Source: Liolophura sinensis (Eukaryota; Mollusca; Polyplacophora; Chitonida; Chitonidae). Taken from it: DNA of 64,000 nucleotides. Positions within the stretch are counted from its first letter, which is position 1. Each line of letters begins with the position of its first letter. Both the position numbers and the translations under genes were made by a program. Shown here in pieces: positions 13,200 through 24,951 of this stretch. The stretch spans positions 10,527,385 to 10,591,384 of the forward strand of contig NC_088295.1 of NCBI RefSeq assembly GCF_032854445.1, written 5' to 3'. A model generated the notes under the pieces. The model saw only the letters and a list, made by a program, of their open reading frames with translations, did not search any database and was not told the origin of the DNA.

Positions 13200-13251
13200 T
13201 GACGTCAGGACGTTGTTGTTGCAACCGGCAACTTTTCGCCTGATGACGTCA
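13200..13251. promoter_or_regulatory. Two perfect CRE palindromes (TGACGTCA)
   Basis: TGACGTCA occurs at 13200-13207 and again at 13244-13251, 44 bp apart, about 420-460 bp upstream of the ZFAND4 start codon. The full 8-bp palindrome is the CREB/ATF binding site. Two exact copies this close are unlikely by chance in AT-rich sequence. Being palindromic, they could serve both divergent genes. Confidence 0.6.
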
Positions 13252-13277
13252 TCATATTACGTGCACACACTTCGCCG

Positions 13278-13283
13278 CACGTG
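13278..13283. promoter_or_regulatory. E-box CACGTG
   Basis: A CACGTG palindrome 27 bp after the second CRE. This is the core site for USF/MITF/TFE-type bHLH-zip factors. Function is inferred from its position among the CREs. Confidence 0.4.
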
Positions 13284-13663
13284 ATTATTGTTGTTAGTGA
13301 CTACTACATACGGGTACTTGCCTATGTCAGAAGCAAATTCCTGGGGACCACCATATTAATGAACCACCGAGGTAGGACAAAGAAAATAGACAAGTATCCT
13401 GGACTTAAATAATGATGTACGTGTTCTTCCTGGACCAGTCTGTCACCCAGACGAACCTTTAAGATGAAAGGGAAAACTTAGATCCTACCACTCCCGCCTT
13501 GATTGACTGAGCTGGGTGAAGGGAGGAGGAAATCCCGCTGTTGTTGTTGTTGTTGTTGTGGAGAGCTCAGTGAAAGATTCGAGGCGGGGTCTTCATCATT
13601 TATTTCAACCCGGAACTTCCAACGGAACAGGGCGAAACTCGATATACCGGGGAAACATCGATC

Positions 13664-16600
13664 ATGGAATTGTTTGTTGAGACGCTAACGGGAACGGCCT
13701 TTGAACTACGCGTGTCCCCTTTCGAAACTATTATGTCAGTAAAAGCCAAAATCCAAAGGCTGGAAGGTAAACATACAACTAATGGCACTGAGGACTCAAT
13801 ATTGGGCGCACAACTCACATTCATGTAGTCGATAGTTAACAATAATCTACATTATGTAAGATGTTCAGATATTCCTGGATAACCTCAGGATCTTTTATGC
13901 TTATTTATTATATACATATCAGATGAATATTTAAAACAAAGACTGGAACTTGCTTTGTGTGGTGTATATAAAGTACCCACAGTTATTTATCCAGCCAGTA
14001 TACAACCCAGGGACCTCCATGGCCAGGGGGTTACCTGCTGGCACAAGATTCAGAAGCTTCTCACAAATGCAGTCACTGTGAGTTCATGACCAGCTCATGC
14101 TGGCTTCCTCTCCATACGAAGTTCTGCCAACAACCTGCAGACAGTCGTGGGTTTTCCTTGGGATTTTCCTGGTTCCCCACCTCCATAATGCTGACCTGTA
14201 AGGTGATATTCTTAAGTTTAACATAAACACTAATCAAATTAATGAATAAATCAATACGCTACCCACCAGCACAACAAATCATACAAAGTACAGTAAATGC
14301 CTAATGAAGGATAGCCATTCTCTATTTTTGGAGTCAAGAATTCAGCATTCTTGTCTGAAGTTTTCCTTTTTTTTTCTCATTGTCGCACATCATTGCTCTT
14401 AAGCATTAGGCAGTGCCCAAGAAATCTGATTGCCATGCAAGGAGGAAGAAATGTTGGGTTAGATGTCTTTATTTTTAAGTGAAAATGAAAGAAATTTATC
14501 TTTATTATTTGACTGTGACTGTGGATTTTGTGCTGGGGTCTAGCATTTTGTCTAGATAAACAATTTTAGATGCCTTTTTCCCCCTAAATTCCTGGCATTA
14601 ATATATAAGTAGCATGCAGCTTTGTTGCATAGAAATAATAATTTCGCTCACTTTTCTTATCTAATGAGAATAATAGCTGCTGTCAGCTGCTTACCAAAAC
14701 TTGGTTTATAATATGCACAAATTGAATGATTATTGTGTACATTTGAAAATTTGCGAAAAGTTAAAAAAAATAAAGACATGGTTGTGAACATATCCTTAAC
14801 ATTAACATTTAGTAGAATATTTTTTAATGTCCTGAGGAAATTTGTTTCACACCACCTTCATCATTTCAATACTTATGATGCTTTAGTGTTAGCACCATTG
14901 TGATCGCATAAAAGCTTGTGTCTGATACTTTGTAAAGCTGCAGCTGAACTGATATGTTAACCCTATGTCCATGTCACCACCTTGTGGTTAAACATACTTT
15001 ACTGTTATGGTATAGGTTTATTAAACTTTTACAAAGTGTCAAAATTTATACCACATTTGGCTCCCATGAGGTCATTTTAATGGCAATACAACTATCAACA
15101 GTACTTTAATACTGTTAGTGTTAGCGGGTTTCCATCCATGCTCTGCCCATTTTACTCTCACGGCCTCAGTATAATGGTGGTCCCTGTTGATTTTAAGTGA
15201 AAAACTTGGGTAAAACATCAAGCAGATATTTAATTTTGAATACTGTTAAAGTCACACAATCGCATGGGAGGATTTGGGTTTAATATGAGTGTGACCAGTC
15301 ACTTGGATTTGAAGTATAAATTACTGTTAGTATAGCTTAGCTGCGATATAGAGATTATAAGGACTGCAAACTACGATGAAGAAGCTGTAAGACTTGCCAG
15401 GTTACACTTCATTGTTTGGTTATATTGTAATTACATTTAGTATGCATAGTATGCACCCAGTTTCTCAAAGCAAGATATAGCCTAGTCATGCTCATCTGGT
15501 GAGTGGCCACGTAAATTGATCAGGTAGAAATATTAACACTCCGGTACGTTAGTATTTCATATATGAACTGGAAATAGGTTTACCTTTGTTTTGGTATTCC
15601 AAGTAGAGCATGAAACGCGACCCATGCTGGAAATGTGCCAAGTTGTCAATGGCTATGTTTGACCTCTATATATGGGGTCAAACCAACAGGTGAGAATTTA
15701 TTTCTCAGTGTCCGAGAGACCCTGTTACAGTATAAAGAGTATTGGTTGACTTGAGTTTAAGCTGACACCACCCTGTCTTTGTTTGGGTCAGAGTATATGT
15801 GTTCAACAATACATTTGTAAAGTCATTGTCAGTTTGAGTCTGGGTCACCCTTTCATTCTCAGCTTGATTTTGTTTATCCCTAGGTTGCCTGCTAGCAGTT
15901 TATTTTTAAAATCTGATGTATTCATGTATTTCTATGTATAGAAATGTTTATACGACTGTTTACATGTATGTTATCGATATGTTTACAGCAGCTTCATCTG
16001 TAAAAATATGAATGTACATGTGTGTTATTAACTTTTAACAATGGAAGTGGCTCATTAAAATGTTAACAGATAACAGTCCCCATGTTTACAAAAAGCAGTC
16101 TTAAACATAAGTCAGAATTGGTCTTATCTTCAACACTTTTTATTATTCTTAAACCTGAGTAATGTTAATATCTGACATAGGCTTTCATAACACAGTTGAA
16201 AAGTATTGTTCAAGTTAAGGAATAATGTCAGACAAAGACAGTATCATGTATGACTCAAGAAGATTTGTAATCCTGCAGGCAGGATTCAGCAACTTAAAAT
16301 CACACAATATGTCATTTACTAATAGACCTAATAGTACCAAAGTTTTAGCCTTAAGTCTTAACTTTGTCTATTGGTTTTTTATTGTTATGTGTCTGCAGGT
16401 ATCCCGATATCTCAACAGCATCTCATTTGGCAGTCAGTTGAGCTCGAGGATGATTACTGCCTCCATGACTACAGCATCCATGATGGTGCCACCTTAAAGC
16501 TTGTCCTTGCCATGCGGGGTGGACCAATCAACACCAGGCGAAGTAAGAAGCATACACTTAAAATGTGGCCCTCACTGTCCAAGCAGTCCGATAGGTTGTG

Positions 16601-19600
16601 CAGAGAGTCCACTAATCCTTGACAATTAACTAAGGAAGTTCAAACCGAGCTCTGGGTAATTTGGTTTCATTTTCAAGACAGGAGTTTCCCCCACTGATTA
16701 AAAAAAAAAATGCTGTCTTGAACATAAAACACCAGTCGGAAAAATGATAAAGAGGCAGGTTTTTAGTTTGTATATGGGTCAGTCCTTAAGGTTTGTCTAA
16801 AACCTTTTGTTAAATCAGCTGGAAGCATCATCTGATGAAGTCAGCAGCTTTTCCTCGATTTGACAAGCTCAGTACTTTACGGTGTTGAATATGTGGAGAG
16901 TAAAAATTGCACAGTTATACAAGATCCCAATTTGGATTTCACATTACAATTGCTGACTATTCTGTACAATAGTAATAGGTTATTCTGAAATGTTTTGAAC
17001 CTTGTGGAGTGGTATTGTACAAGTCAGTGTTGTGTTGAAAATCCGTATTGGGCGAGACGCGGCAGGTGTCGAGTTCAATGCGGATTTCCAACACAACATA
17101 GACGAGTGCAAAACACTTCACAATGACCTATTTATTATTTAGCTGAACCTGTTTGAGGACTTAAACCTCGCAGGAAAATAACGATCAAAGCTCAAAGTCT
17201 AAGACATAAAGATTCAGCCGGCCCAGAGGAAGCTCTTTCGATCTCCCTGTTCTTGGCTGGTAATGCACTCTGTATCCAGCGCTTGTATATATGTTAGTGG
17301 CTTTTTTTCTTCCTTTTAGTATTATTTTGGAATTTGGAAAGCAACAAATGATGAAATTTATTCCCCCATCCACATTTTGTCAGTTTTTCAGAAACGCAGA
17401 GAGCAAAGGATAAACACAGCAGTGACCCCCACCCAACGCTTTCAGCACATAAAGTTAACTCCCTATCGTTCCATGTACAGAACGATCGTTATGGTCCGAC
17501 TTATTTCATTGGACTAAATTAATAACTATGTAATAATAATGTTTATTGTTTTTTCTTCAGTCCCCATGGAAGATCCAGCGCTAAGGGAAATGGCCGAATA
17601 CGTGGAGGCAAACCGAGATGAAATCTGGGAAAAGCTACCTGGAAATAGACAGGTCACTCTGTTAGTTTTTCGAGAAGGTGACCAGTTAAACTTCTTTCGT
17701 GTGGTAGACAGAGGTGATGGAACACTTACTCCATTATCAGAGTCATTAAGGTATGTGTCTGTGTAGAAACTTGAAGATCAGCTATCTTTGAACAAGTATA
17801 AACCTCCTGTAATACCCAGACTAAGATGTCTATGTTGAGCTTGACATCTAAGCATGCCTGTTCGAAAGAAAAATCTTGAAAATTCACACATTAGTTTGCA
17901 AATTTTGCTTTGTTTTGTGCTTTAAAAAAAAATACATGCTATTTGATTACAGTAAAGGTATGTATGAAATCGGGCATTAGATTTTCAGACTGTGTTTACA
18001 TCTATAACAAGTGGCTTAGGTTTTAGAAGGCAAAGTAAACATGACATAAGGTTATGGTCATTCATTCATTCCAAAGTAAAAATGCTTATGGGTGACACAG
18101 AAAGGGTTCATGGACAGATTAACCAGTAGATGAAATGTCATTTGTGACTTCTTTTGGTAGAGTCTTTCTCAGATAAACACATATTGTAATTGTGAAAACA
18201 TGGTGTAAAGTACAACCTTGTCAGTTTTGAATGTTCAGTGGAAATGTTGGATGGAATGTTATCTGAAGTGTGATCTTTCCTTGTTCTCATCAGCGGTGCC
18301 TCAATCTACAACTTCAATGATGAGGACGATGAGGATGAAGTCCCCTCTAAGGAGAAGGTAGAAGAAAATGTCCGCATGAAGGAAAAGATGAAACAACTAC
18401 GACGTAATATGGAAAAATTAAGTGTGACAAAAAAGGTAATTTGTCAGATGTTTTAACACCTTGTAAATGTTAAATGTACGTTGTGTCATTTTTTCTTTAG
18501 TATTCACAACCTGATGCTCAAAGGACTGATAAAGAATAAATTTCTGTGAGGTTTTCAGTAGCATTTATCACCTGCATGGAAAAAATTTCATATAAGGAAT
18601 ATTAATGGCTTTGTTGTTCCTTCACATCAAGTTGTGCGTGATGAATGTGTCTCCAGAAATGCTGAACGTAATCGAATAGCCATAAGAATTGATCATCTCG
18701 TGGAATATGCTGAACGTAATCGAATAGCCATAAGAATTGATCATCTCGTGGAATATGCTGAACGTAATCGAATAGCCATAAGAATTGATCATCTCGTGGA
18801 ATATGCTGAACGTAATCGAATAGCCATAAGAATTGATCATCTCGTGGAATATGTTCCATGATGTTAAGCAACAATGAAATAAATGGTTTGTTTCGTGATA
18901 TTGTTTCAGCCTGACAGGGAAGTTAAACCTGTGTTACCAGTACGCTCAAGCAGTACACAAGGCAAGTCACGGCATTTTACGGGGACAGGACTAATCAGAG
19001 AAAAGACAACTTTAAACAAAATTCCCTGTCTACCGCCTTTAGGACAAAAATTTACAAGTCAGATGTCAAAAGAAGAGCGTGCTAGCTCATCAGAGACAGA
19101 GGAGTTGAACTTTAAGTCCTCTGATGAAGAAACTTCTTCACCTGACCATATGCTAACAGGCATGGCTGATCCCATTGGGACCACCAAATCTTGCCTGACT
19201 GTAGCGGATTTAACAGAGCCAGGCCCCAGCTTACTTGATCATGCACAGCATACGGAAATACCCACCCTGGGAGAAGTGGAGGTCAACAGCCGCCACTCCG
19301 TTATCTCCCCGGGGAAACTCTCCGGTCTCAACAGAATGACAGATACTACTTCAGTGCCTATCAGCTCATCCTCACGCAGACGGGAACTGACTGTTGATAG
19401 CATAAAAGAGACGTTCAGACCGCCTACTTCTTCAAAAGCAAGAGAACGGAAGAAAGAGTTATCGTATGAAAACCTGAAGGATGTGTTTTCCAGGCCAACA
19501 ACTTCTGCTCGGAAGGATACAACTCTTGGCAGTTTAAAAGAAACATTAGGTCGTTCATCCTCAAAATATGGACTCCTGGATCGTAGAAAAGAGTTTACTT

Positions 19601-22600
19601 TAGAAAGCCTCAGCTCAAGTGAGGCTCGTGCAATGTCAGGACTGCTTCGACAAGCTTCATTGGAAAGAATTGGGTCATCCAGAATTGGAAATTTTGTTAC
19701 AAGTGCTAGCAAGTCTCGAATTGGAAATTACCATGTAGGAACTAATGGCAGAATTCCAACTCCAGATGGGCGCATTGTTGTAAGTGTCATGAAATAACTC
19801 TAATTTTATGCAGTATTGTTGACAACAATACAGCAATGAACAACATTTTTCATTGAAATACTTGTCATAAATTATCTAAGATTCCTGTGCTTTTCATAGT
19901 AAGGCTGCTCTTCTAGATTGAGGAGGTTCTCTTGCTCCGGTGGTTGAAGTGCTGGCTCCAACTACCAAGCCTTTGACAAAGGGGGCTGGTTGCTCAAATC
20001 CAGCTTTTACTGTTTCGTCTGAGGGTCATAGGTTGAGAGGTTCATCGAGGATCGATGGTTTACTCTGGGCTTTCTGGTTTCATTCACCCATAAACCTGAC
20101 TGCTGTAATGTAAAAAAAAAAATTTGTTGAGCAAGGCGATTAACAGCACTCAGTCAATCTGTATCTTTTACCATCATGTTAAAAAAAAATGTATGAATGT
20201 GATTATAAATGTATATTTTCAGATTGACATACAAACATGTGCAGGTATAATTATGTTGAACAGATGAACAAATATCCATTCAAAAGGAAACTTTGTTTTA
20301 AGCAGAAGGTTGAATAATAAGCAGAAGAAAGTCAGTCAGTTACAGATTAGTTAATGCTTTGCCAACAAAACCAAGAACACCACCCAAAGCACTTTGGGAA
20401 GAATGTAAAGATAGGTGTCGTTGTTTATGACCAAAAGTCGTTCAGTTTATTTGATATGATTTCAGTCTGGTCGTTTACGAATGTCAGCAAACAGAGACGG
20501 GCGACTTCTTTCCCCTAGCCATCGACTTCCTCCAGTAAAAACGAAGAAGAAAGTTGTCAAAAGGTGTTACGTCTGCACTAAAAAAACGGGGTTAGCTACG
20601 AGCTATCAGTGCAGGTAGGTCGCTTTTTCACATTCAGACAAATGATCCAGATGGGCATTTTTATTTTCTTCACTATCATTAGATTCAATTCTTAGGTGAT
20701 GTAAAAGCTTATGTTATGCACTTGATGGAGTAATTGATTGTCACAAAATTGTGACAAAATCCAACACAGTTGCAAGCTTATTGGAAATTCCCAGGGTTTT
20801 TGGGGTGTAGGTTTTTATGCAATCTTAGTCTGTTACCAGCATCATGAAAGGCTTATTTCCCCAGTCGGTTTATCATGTTGAATTGAATGACCACTTTGGT
20901 GGCCTAATGATTGGACCATCCACCTTGAAGTTGGGAGACCTGGGATTAAACACGGGTTGGGTCATACCAAAGACTTCAAAAATAGTACTTGTTGCTGCCT
21001 CCCTTGGCCTCTCCCTTGAGAGGTGAGTGCAGGGAAACAGGCCTGGTTGGTCTGGTGTCAATATGTGACTGGGTGTCATGTCTGATGTCATTGCCATGAT
21101 ATTTCAGTGTGTGCAGCACTTTGGCGGCATGGACTCGCCCTGCCACAAGAAGACACAGCACATGTGCAAACACCTAATGGTTCCTCGTCATCATATAACT
21201 GATAAATTGTTAAGTTCGTCTTAAAACCCGAAGCTACCATACATACATTCATGTACATGTATATTGAATTGAAACTTAATAGATGGCTTCACCATGACAA
21301 GTTTAATAGACATCAGGTGCAAGTTTTCTTGAATATGGCTATAACATGAAGAAATTCTGCGGTATATAGTTCTCCAAAAACATTTGAAGGATCTATTTAC
21401 ATGTACCATCAATCATATAAACAGTGCTGAAACTGTGAATTATATCCTCTGTGCATGTACATTTATTTGAAATCACAGTGATTGAGCCAAAGGGCTAGCA
21501 TCTCAAAGAAAAATCTCTGTTTATGTCTATTTCTATTCTGGTATATATACATATTTGAAAAGGTTTTTGATATGCATCCACTAGTCAAGATCTCTTGACT
21601 CTGAATGTAACACTGTAGAAAAAGGCTATGTTTGGATTCCAGCATTATAAGTGAAGAAAATTTAATACCTATTTTTAAGGTCCTCTTTTTAGGTGAATGG
21701 ATGTCATTTCCTTTGAACACCAATGTACAGGATTATTCAGACGATAGGAGGGGCTTTTGATTGCTGACCCACATCGATCGGTTATAGTTGAATGTGTGAA
21801 GTGTTTTGTAGGTTCGCCTTACCTTTCTGTGACATTCACTGATCAATGACAGGCTTTTTTCTGGCAAGGAGCCATTGTTGACCCAGGCTAGATCTGGACC
21901 ACAACCAAGACCAGAGCTTTCCAGGCTTCACTTTCATCATTGGTCACACCTGTGTGCCTCACTTCTATTTATATGTCTACCTTAAGTCCTCAGTCTTTGT
22001 CACATATGAAAGAGCAACTTTCAGTATGATATGTGCACCTTGTTAATTTAATATAAGGTTGAAGACAAATATTACATTGGTATATTGGGCTTCCCAAAAA
22101 GGATAATCAGTTTCTACAAAAAGGATAATCAGTTTCTACAAAAAGGATAATCAGTTTCTACAAAATATTCTTGCAAACATGTGAAAAGGTTATTTATTTA
22201 TTATTATTGTATTCTTGTTTTATGTCGTACTCAGGAGTACTGTATTTCATGAAAAAGTTTAGTATCTAAAAATGCACTTTGAGAAGCATATAAAGGCCTG
22301 ACCATGATGTTTTTGATGCACTTATTTAAGTTTTTCTAATATTAATCATACTTCGCAAGAAATGGTCGAATGGCCCTCCAAGATGGATGAATCGATCACA
22401 ATCAGGCAAAATGTGTCAGTTGAACAATGCAAACTTTAGGTGAAACAGAGTATTTCACTTGTGACATATATATGACAGCAGTATGGTGAAAGGAAGCTGG
22501 GCAGAGCCCAGAGGAAACCCACAGCCATCCACAAGTTGTTGCCAGACAGGGCATTAGCCAGGATCTGACAATAGGGCGTCCAGGGGGTTTGGGGGCTGCC

Positions 22601-24051
22601 GCTTGAGGCCCTCGTAAATAAGCAGGGGGTCTGCCGCCGGAGACATTTTATTGCCACTGTATCATTGAAAATCAAGACCTTTTAATAGCTTTAATTGCTA
22701 TTATATCACTGGAAATAATGTATTACTATTGGACCCCAAGAAATTGACAGTTTGTGATATATTGGGGCACCCAATATATCACACTTTTCCCACCAATGAC
22801 TGACACTGAGTGCGAATCACTAAAAAGAGTACATAAATTTTATATTAAACTATGTAAGGTTACAATCTGTTATGCTTTGGACAACCAAATGTGAAACAGC
22901 AGGTAGAAAAACAAATTGAACTGTAAAATACACAATTCAATACAGATGCAAGGAAAACAATGGCAATTTGGCGCAGCAGTTCTGACAGTTCAAGTGTGAA
23001 TGCTGTGAATCAGGAGGTAGAAATAAACTGTGATCAATAAAATACACAAAAATACATATAAAAGGAAAACAATCAAAATGCATGGTAATTTCGCACAGCA
23101 GGTGCATGTCACTCACAGTTACACTACTTCACATTAAAATGCAGCGGAACCAAATCAGAATACAGTATACATAGCTCTTACAACTGAGACTGAGAACATG
23201 CAAAATTATCACCACTGAATCTGTGACTGTCACTGACACTAAAAAGAGTAGTGTCACCAATCACCATACGATTTGAGCGGCTAAGTCACAGTAAGTAGAA
23301 ATAAACTTTGTGAAATACAAAAAACAAAACAAAACAAGAAACAATTCAAACACATATACTATCGGTCACATATCTATGTCGAGAAATTAACTTTTGGCAC
23401 AGTGACACATCATGTCAAACATCATTTCTGTCATCTGAATACATATATGAATACACTTTGAAAACTTACATGTTAGAAAAATATTCACAATCTAGTATAC
23501 ATACATATAATGTTAATACACTTTGAAACACTGTACTGGTCTGTCGGCTGGGACTTGCCGTAAAAAAATGTTGATTCAAAATTTTGCCCGTCAAAAATGC
23601 CCCTTTTGGCTGGATTGCCCGTCCAGTTGGACGGGTGTCTGGCTAGCCTGGTGCTACCAGATCTTTCCACATGTGGCCGGAGATTAAGTCAGCATGAGCT
23701 CACAGCAGTTTTGTGAGAGGTTTCTTGGTCATTGTGCAGTGCTGGCATGCTAACCACCATTCCAAGGAGATCCATGTGAAAAAAAAGAATTACAAGTTTA
23801 CTGATTTGATACACCATAGCCTGTCAGTATGCCATTAGTGAATAACTCATTGAATATGTCTGCAAGAAAAATCTCAATAAGATTGTTTATCACTTTAAAT
23901 TTGTTTTCTCTTCAGGTGTGGGAATAACTTCTGTGCTTCGCATCGCTATGCAGAGTCCCATGATTGTACCTACGACTATAAAACGGAAGGAAGGAAGTTG
24001 TTAGAACAAAGCAACCCAGTTGTCAGTGCACCAAAATTACCAAAAATATAA
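13664..24051 (+). CDS. ZFAND4: AN1-type zinc finger protein 4 (ubiquitin-like + AN1)
   Basis: Exons 13664-13766, 16399-16542, 17561-17750, 18294-18435, 18910-19779, 20466-20614 and 23916-24051, all GT-AG and phase-consistent, give 577 aa. Residues 1-76 are a ubiquitin-like domain (start MELFVETLTG) ending in R-G-G at 74-76, the same position as in ubiquitin. It is followed by PINTRR and a conserved block with EGDQLNFFRVVDRGDGTLTP. The large exon 5 encodes a Ser/Thr-rich, probably disordered middle with four degenerate E-L-T-x-x-S-L-K-E repeats (about 350-433). The C-terminal AN1 finger keeps all eight ligands (C517, C520, C532, C534, C539, H542, H548, C550), and the protein ends NPVVSAPKLPKI as in vertebrate ZFAND4. 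The cellular role is poorly defined; a ubiquitin-pathway adaptor is inference. A segment of about 20 residues after TPLSES found in human is absent. Confidence 0.97.
14009..14254 (+). mobile_element. SINE-A, near full length, diverged
   Basis: From GGGACCTCCATGGCCAGGGG through GTCACTGTGAGTTCATGACC (box B region), CAGCTCATGCTGGCTTCCTC and CCAACAACCTGCAGACAGTC to an AATCAAATTAATGAATAAAT tail. Sense orientation within ZFAND4 intron 1. Confidence 0.8.
16973..17131. mobile_element. Inverted-repeat (MITE-like) element
   Basis: TGTTGTGTTGAAAATCCG near 17029 pairs with CGGATTTCCAACACAACA near 17080. The similarity extends outward, since AATAGGTTATTCTGAAATG reappears in reverse as CACTTCACAATGACCTATT. 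A GC-richer centre (GGGCGAGACGCGGCAGGTGTC) separates the arms. It is non-coding, in ZFAND4 intron 2. Confidence 0.55.
18661..18852 (+). repeat. Four identical 48-bp tandem units in ZFAND4 intron 4
   Basis: Four copies of a 48-bp unit starting GCTGAACGTAATCGAATAGC follow one another without a visible difference. The unit is 16 codons long and open in more than one frame on both strands, so open frames of 70-90 codons result. The array ends 57 bp before the exon 5 acceptor (18909). Identity between units points to recent expansion. Nothing shows that it is translated. Confidence 0.95.
19917..20165 (+). mobile_element. SINE with tRNA-like head, variant of SINE-A tail
   Basis: The head TTGCTCCGGTGGTTGAAGTG and GGTTGCTCAAATCCAGC resemble RNA polymerase III A and B boxes. 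The end, TTGTTGAGCAAGGCGATTAA and CAGCACTCAGTCAATC, is a diverged form of the SINE-A 3' end. It lies in ZFAND4 intron 5. Confidence 0.6.
20893..21231 (+). mobile_element. SINE-B copy
   Basis: Matches the copy at 50100-50430 along its length: a tRNA-like head (ACTTTGGTGGCCTAATGATT, then TTGAAGTTGGGAGACCTGGG), GCACTTGTTGCTGCCTC-like middle, AGGAAACAGG, ACTGGGTGTCATG, CTTCAGTG-like region and a CCTCGTC...GTTAAGTTCGT end. It lies in ZFAND4 intron 6. Confidence 0.8.
22096..22161 (+). repeat. Three identical 22-bp tandem units
   Basis: AAAAAGGATAATCAGTTTC plus TAC is repeated three times without change in ZFAND4 intron 6. No further meaning is visible. Confidence 0.9.
22190..22255 (-). mobile_element. 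SINE-A 3' tail fragment
   Basis: TTATTTATTATTATTG followed by TTTTATGTCGTACTCAGGAG and TATTTCATG matches the SINE-A 3' end in reverse orientation. Confidence 0.6.
22443..23775 (-). mobile_element. SINE-A copy split by a DNA transposon
   Basis: The SINE-A 3' half (TATTTCACTTGTGACATATA, GGGCAGAGCCCAGAGGAAAC, CCATCCACAAGTTGTTGCC) stops at 22546. It resumes at 23654 with TTTCCACATGTGGCCGGAGA, CAGCATGAGCTCACAGC, TGTGAGAGGTTTCTTGG and CATGCTAACCACCATTCC. Joining the two halves reproduces one continuous SINE-A, so the 1.1 kb between them is a later insertion. Confidence 0.8.
22547..23653. mobile_element. Non-autonomous hAT-like transposon (about 1.1 kb)
   Basis: The left end CAGGGCATTAGCCAG and the reverse complement of the right end CACCAGGCTAGCCAG share CA and TAGCCAG at the same spacing. 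CGTCCA motifs follow further in on both sides. The flanks TTGCCAGA (22539-22546) and CTACCAGA (23654-23661) are candidate 8-bp target duplications with 6 of 8 bases equal. An 8-bp duplication with CA-starting termini is the hAT pattern. No transposase frame is present. The element interrupts a SINE-A copy in ZFAND4 intron 6. Confidence 0.6.
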
Positions 24052-24277
24052 TATTTAAATCATTATGGGCAGAATTCCAGCCTGTCTTACATAGGTCCAC
24101 AATGATGAACTCCTGTCAGTTAGGTTATCAAATTTGATGTTGCCATTGTGATAGACGTGATATATTACACAAGATTTAGATACAAGCCACATTACATGAA
24201 ATTTATGAACTGTTTAATTCTCTAATAGAGATGTTTGTTTGTTTTAAACAAATGACGATCATCTGAATGAAGGTGTG

Positions 24278-24279
<2 letters not shown>

Positions 24280-24329
<50 letters not shown>

Positions 24330-24342
24330 TATATATATATTT
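24280..24342. repeat. (TA)n microsatellite
   Basis: About 60 bp of nearly uninterrupted TA dinucleotides with one A-rich break, in the ZFAND4 3' UTR. Confidence 0.97.
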
Positions 24343-24945
24343 ATGAATACTCCATGATTGGTATGAACACTGAACTGCACATTACCTACTATGTACATCT
24401 GAGTGATGCAGTGCTGAAGATTTTTGCACAGTTACTACTAGTGCAGTCAATTTTTTTCATTTCAATTTGATTAGCGGTCCAAAACTATGTTTCTTAAATG
24501 ACCTAAAATTATGAGGGAATACCACTTTTTTTATAGTGGTAAAAAGATAATTTTAGTTGTATGTATCTTCATCAGGTCATCAGGCAGACATTCAAACATG
24601 CTGTTTGATTTACCAGTAAATTACTGATCATGAGTTGTATTTGATTCTTATTTTCAGGCATAGATAGCAGATAATACCTTTATTGTAATAATCTGTGATG
24701 ATACAAACACTGCACAAAGTTTTCTCTGTGATTTTTATGGGTGTATATTTATGGGTATACTGGCAAGTATTTGTTTATGTTTTCTGTTTATATACTTCTA
24801 CCAACCACATTTATATGTAACACTTACCCTGTTATACACAACCTAGCATGATTTGTCTTCATGCTCTTATGTCCATTGAACAAAACAAATCTGATAGCTT
24901 TTGATATTTTACTCACGCTATCTTTCTGTTCTTTTGATTCACTTT

Positions 24946-24951
24946 AATAAA
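24946..24951 (+). terminator. Candidate ZFAND4 polyadenylation signal AATAAA
   Basis: First canonical AATAAA clearly downstream of the stop codon (24051), followed within 25 bp by a T-rich and GT-containing stretch (ATGTTGTAGTATATATTTAC). Assignment is by position only. Confidence 0.45.

Larger units (their letters stand above)
12840..13663. promoter_or_regulatory. Divergent SLC9B / ZFAND4 promoter region and ZFAND4 5' UTR
   Basis: The only interval between the divergent SLC9B and ZFAND4 start codons with a cluster of clear promoter motifs. It is less AT-rich than its surroundings near the ZFAND4 end and carries CRE and E-box motifs. No TATA box is obvious near ZFAND4. A short GTT microsatellite at 13539-13559 lies in the likely 5' UTR. 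Short upstream open frames start at ATGs near 13412 and 13464, if they are transcribed. Transcription start sites cannot be placed from sequence alone. Confidence 0.5.

Noticed and set aside
13503-13688. Frame with a run of seven cysteines
   Set aside because: Produced by the GTT microsatellite and overlapping the ZFAND4 start in another frame.
17751-18293. Missed ZFAND4 exon for the segment present in human after TPLSES
   Set aside because: No candidate flanked by acceptor and donor with a length divisible by three was found; exon 3 and exon 4 phases already match.
19239-19712. 157-codon minus-strand open frame
   Set aside because: Exactly antisense to ZFAND4 exon 5, which has confirmed splice phases and family similarity.
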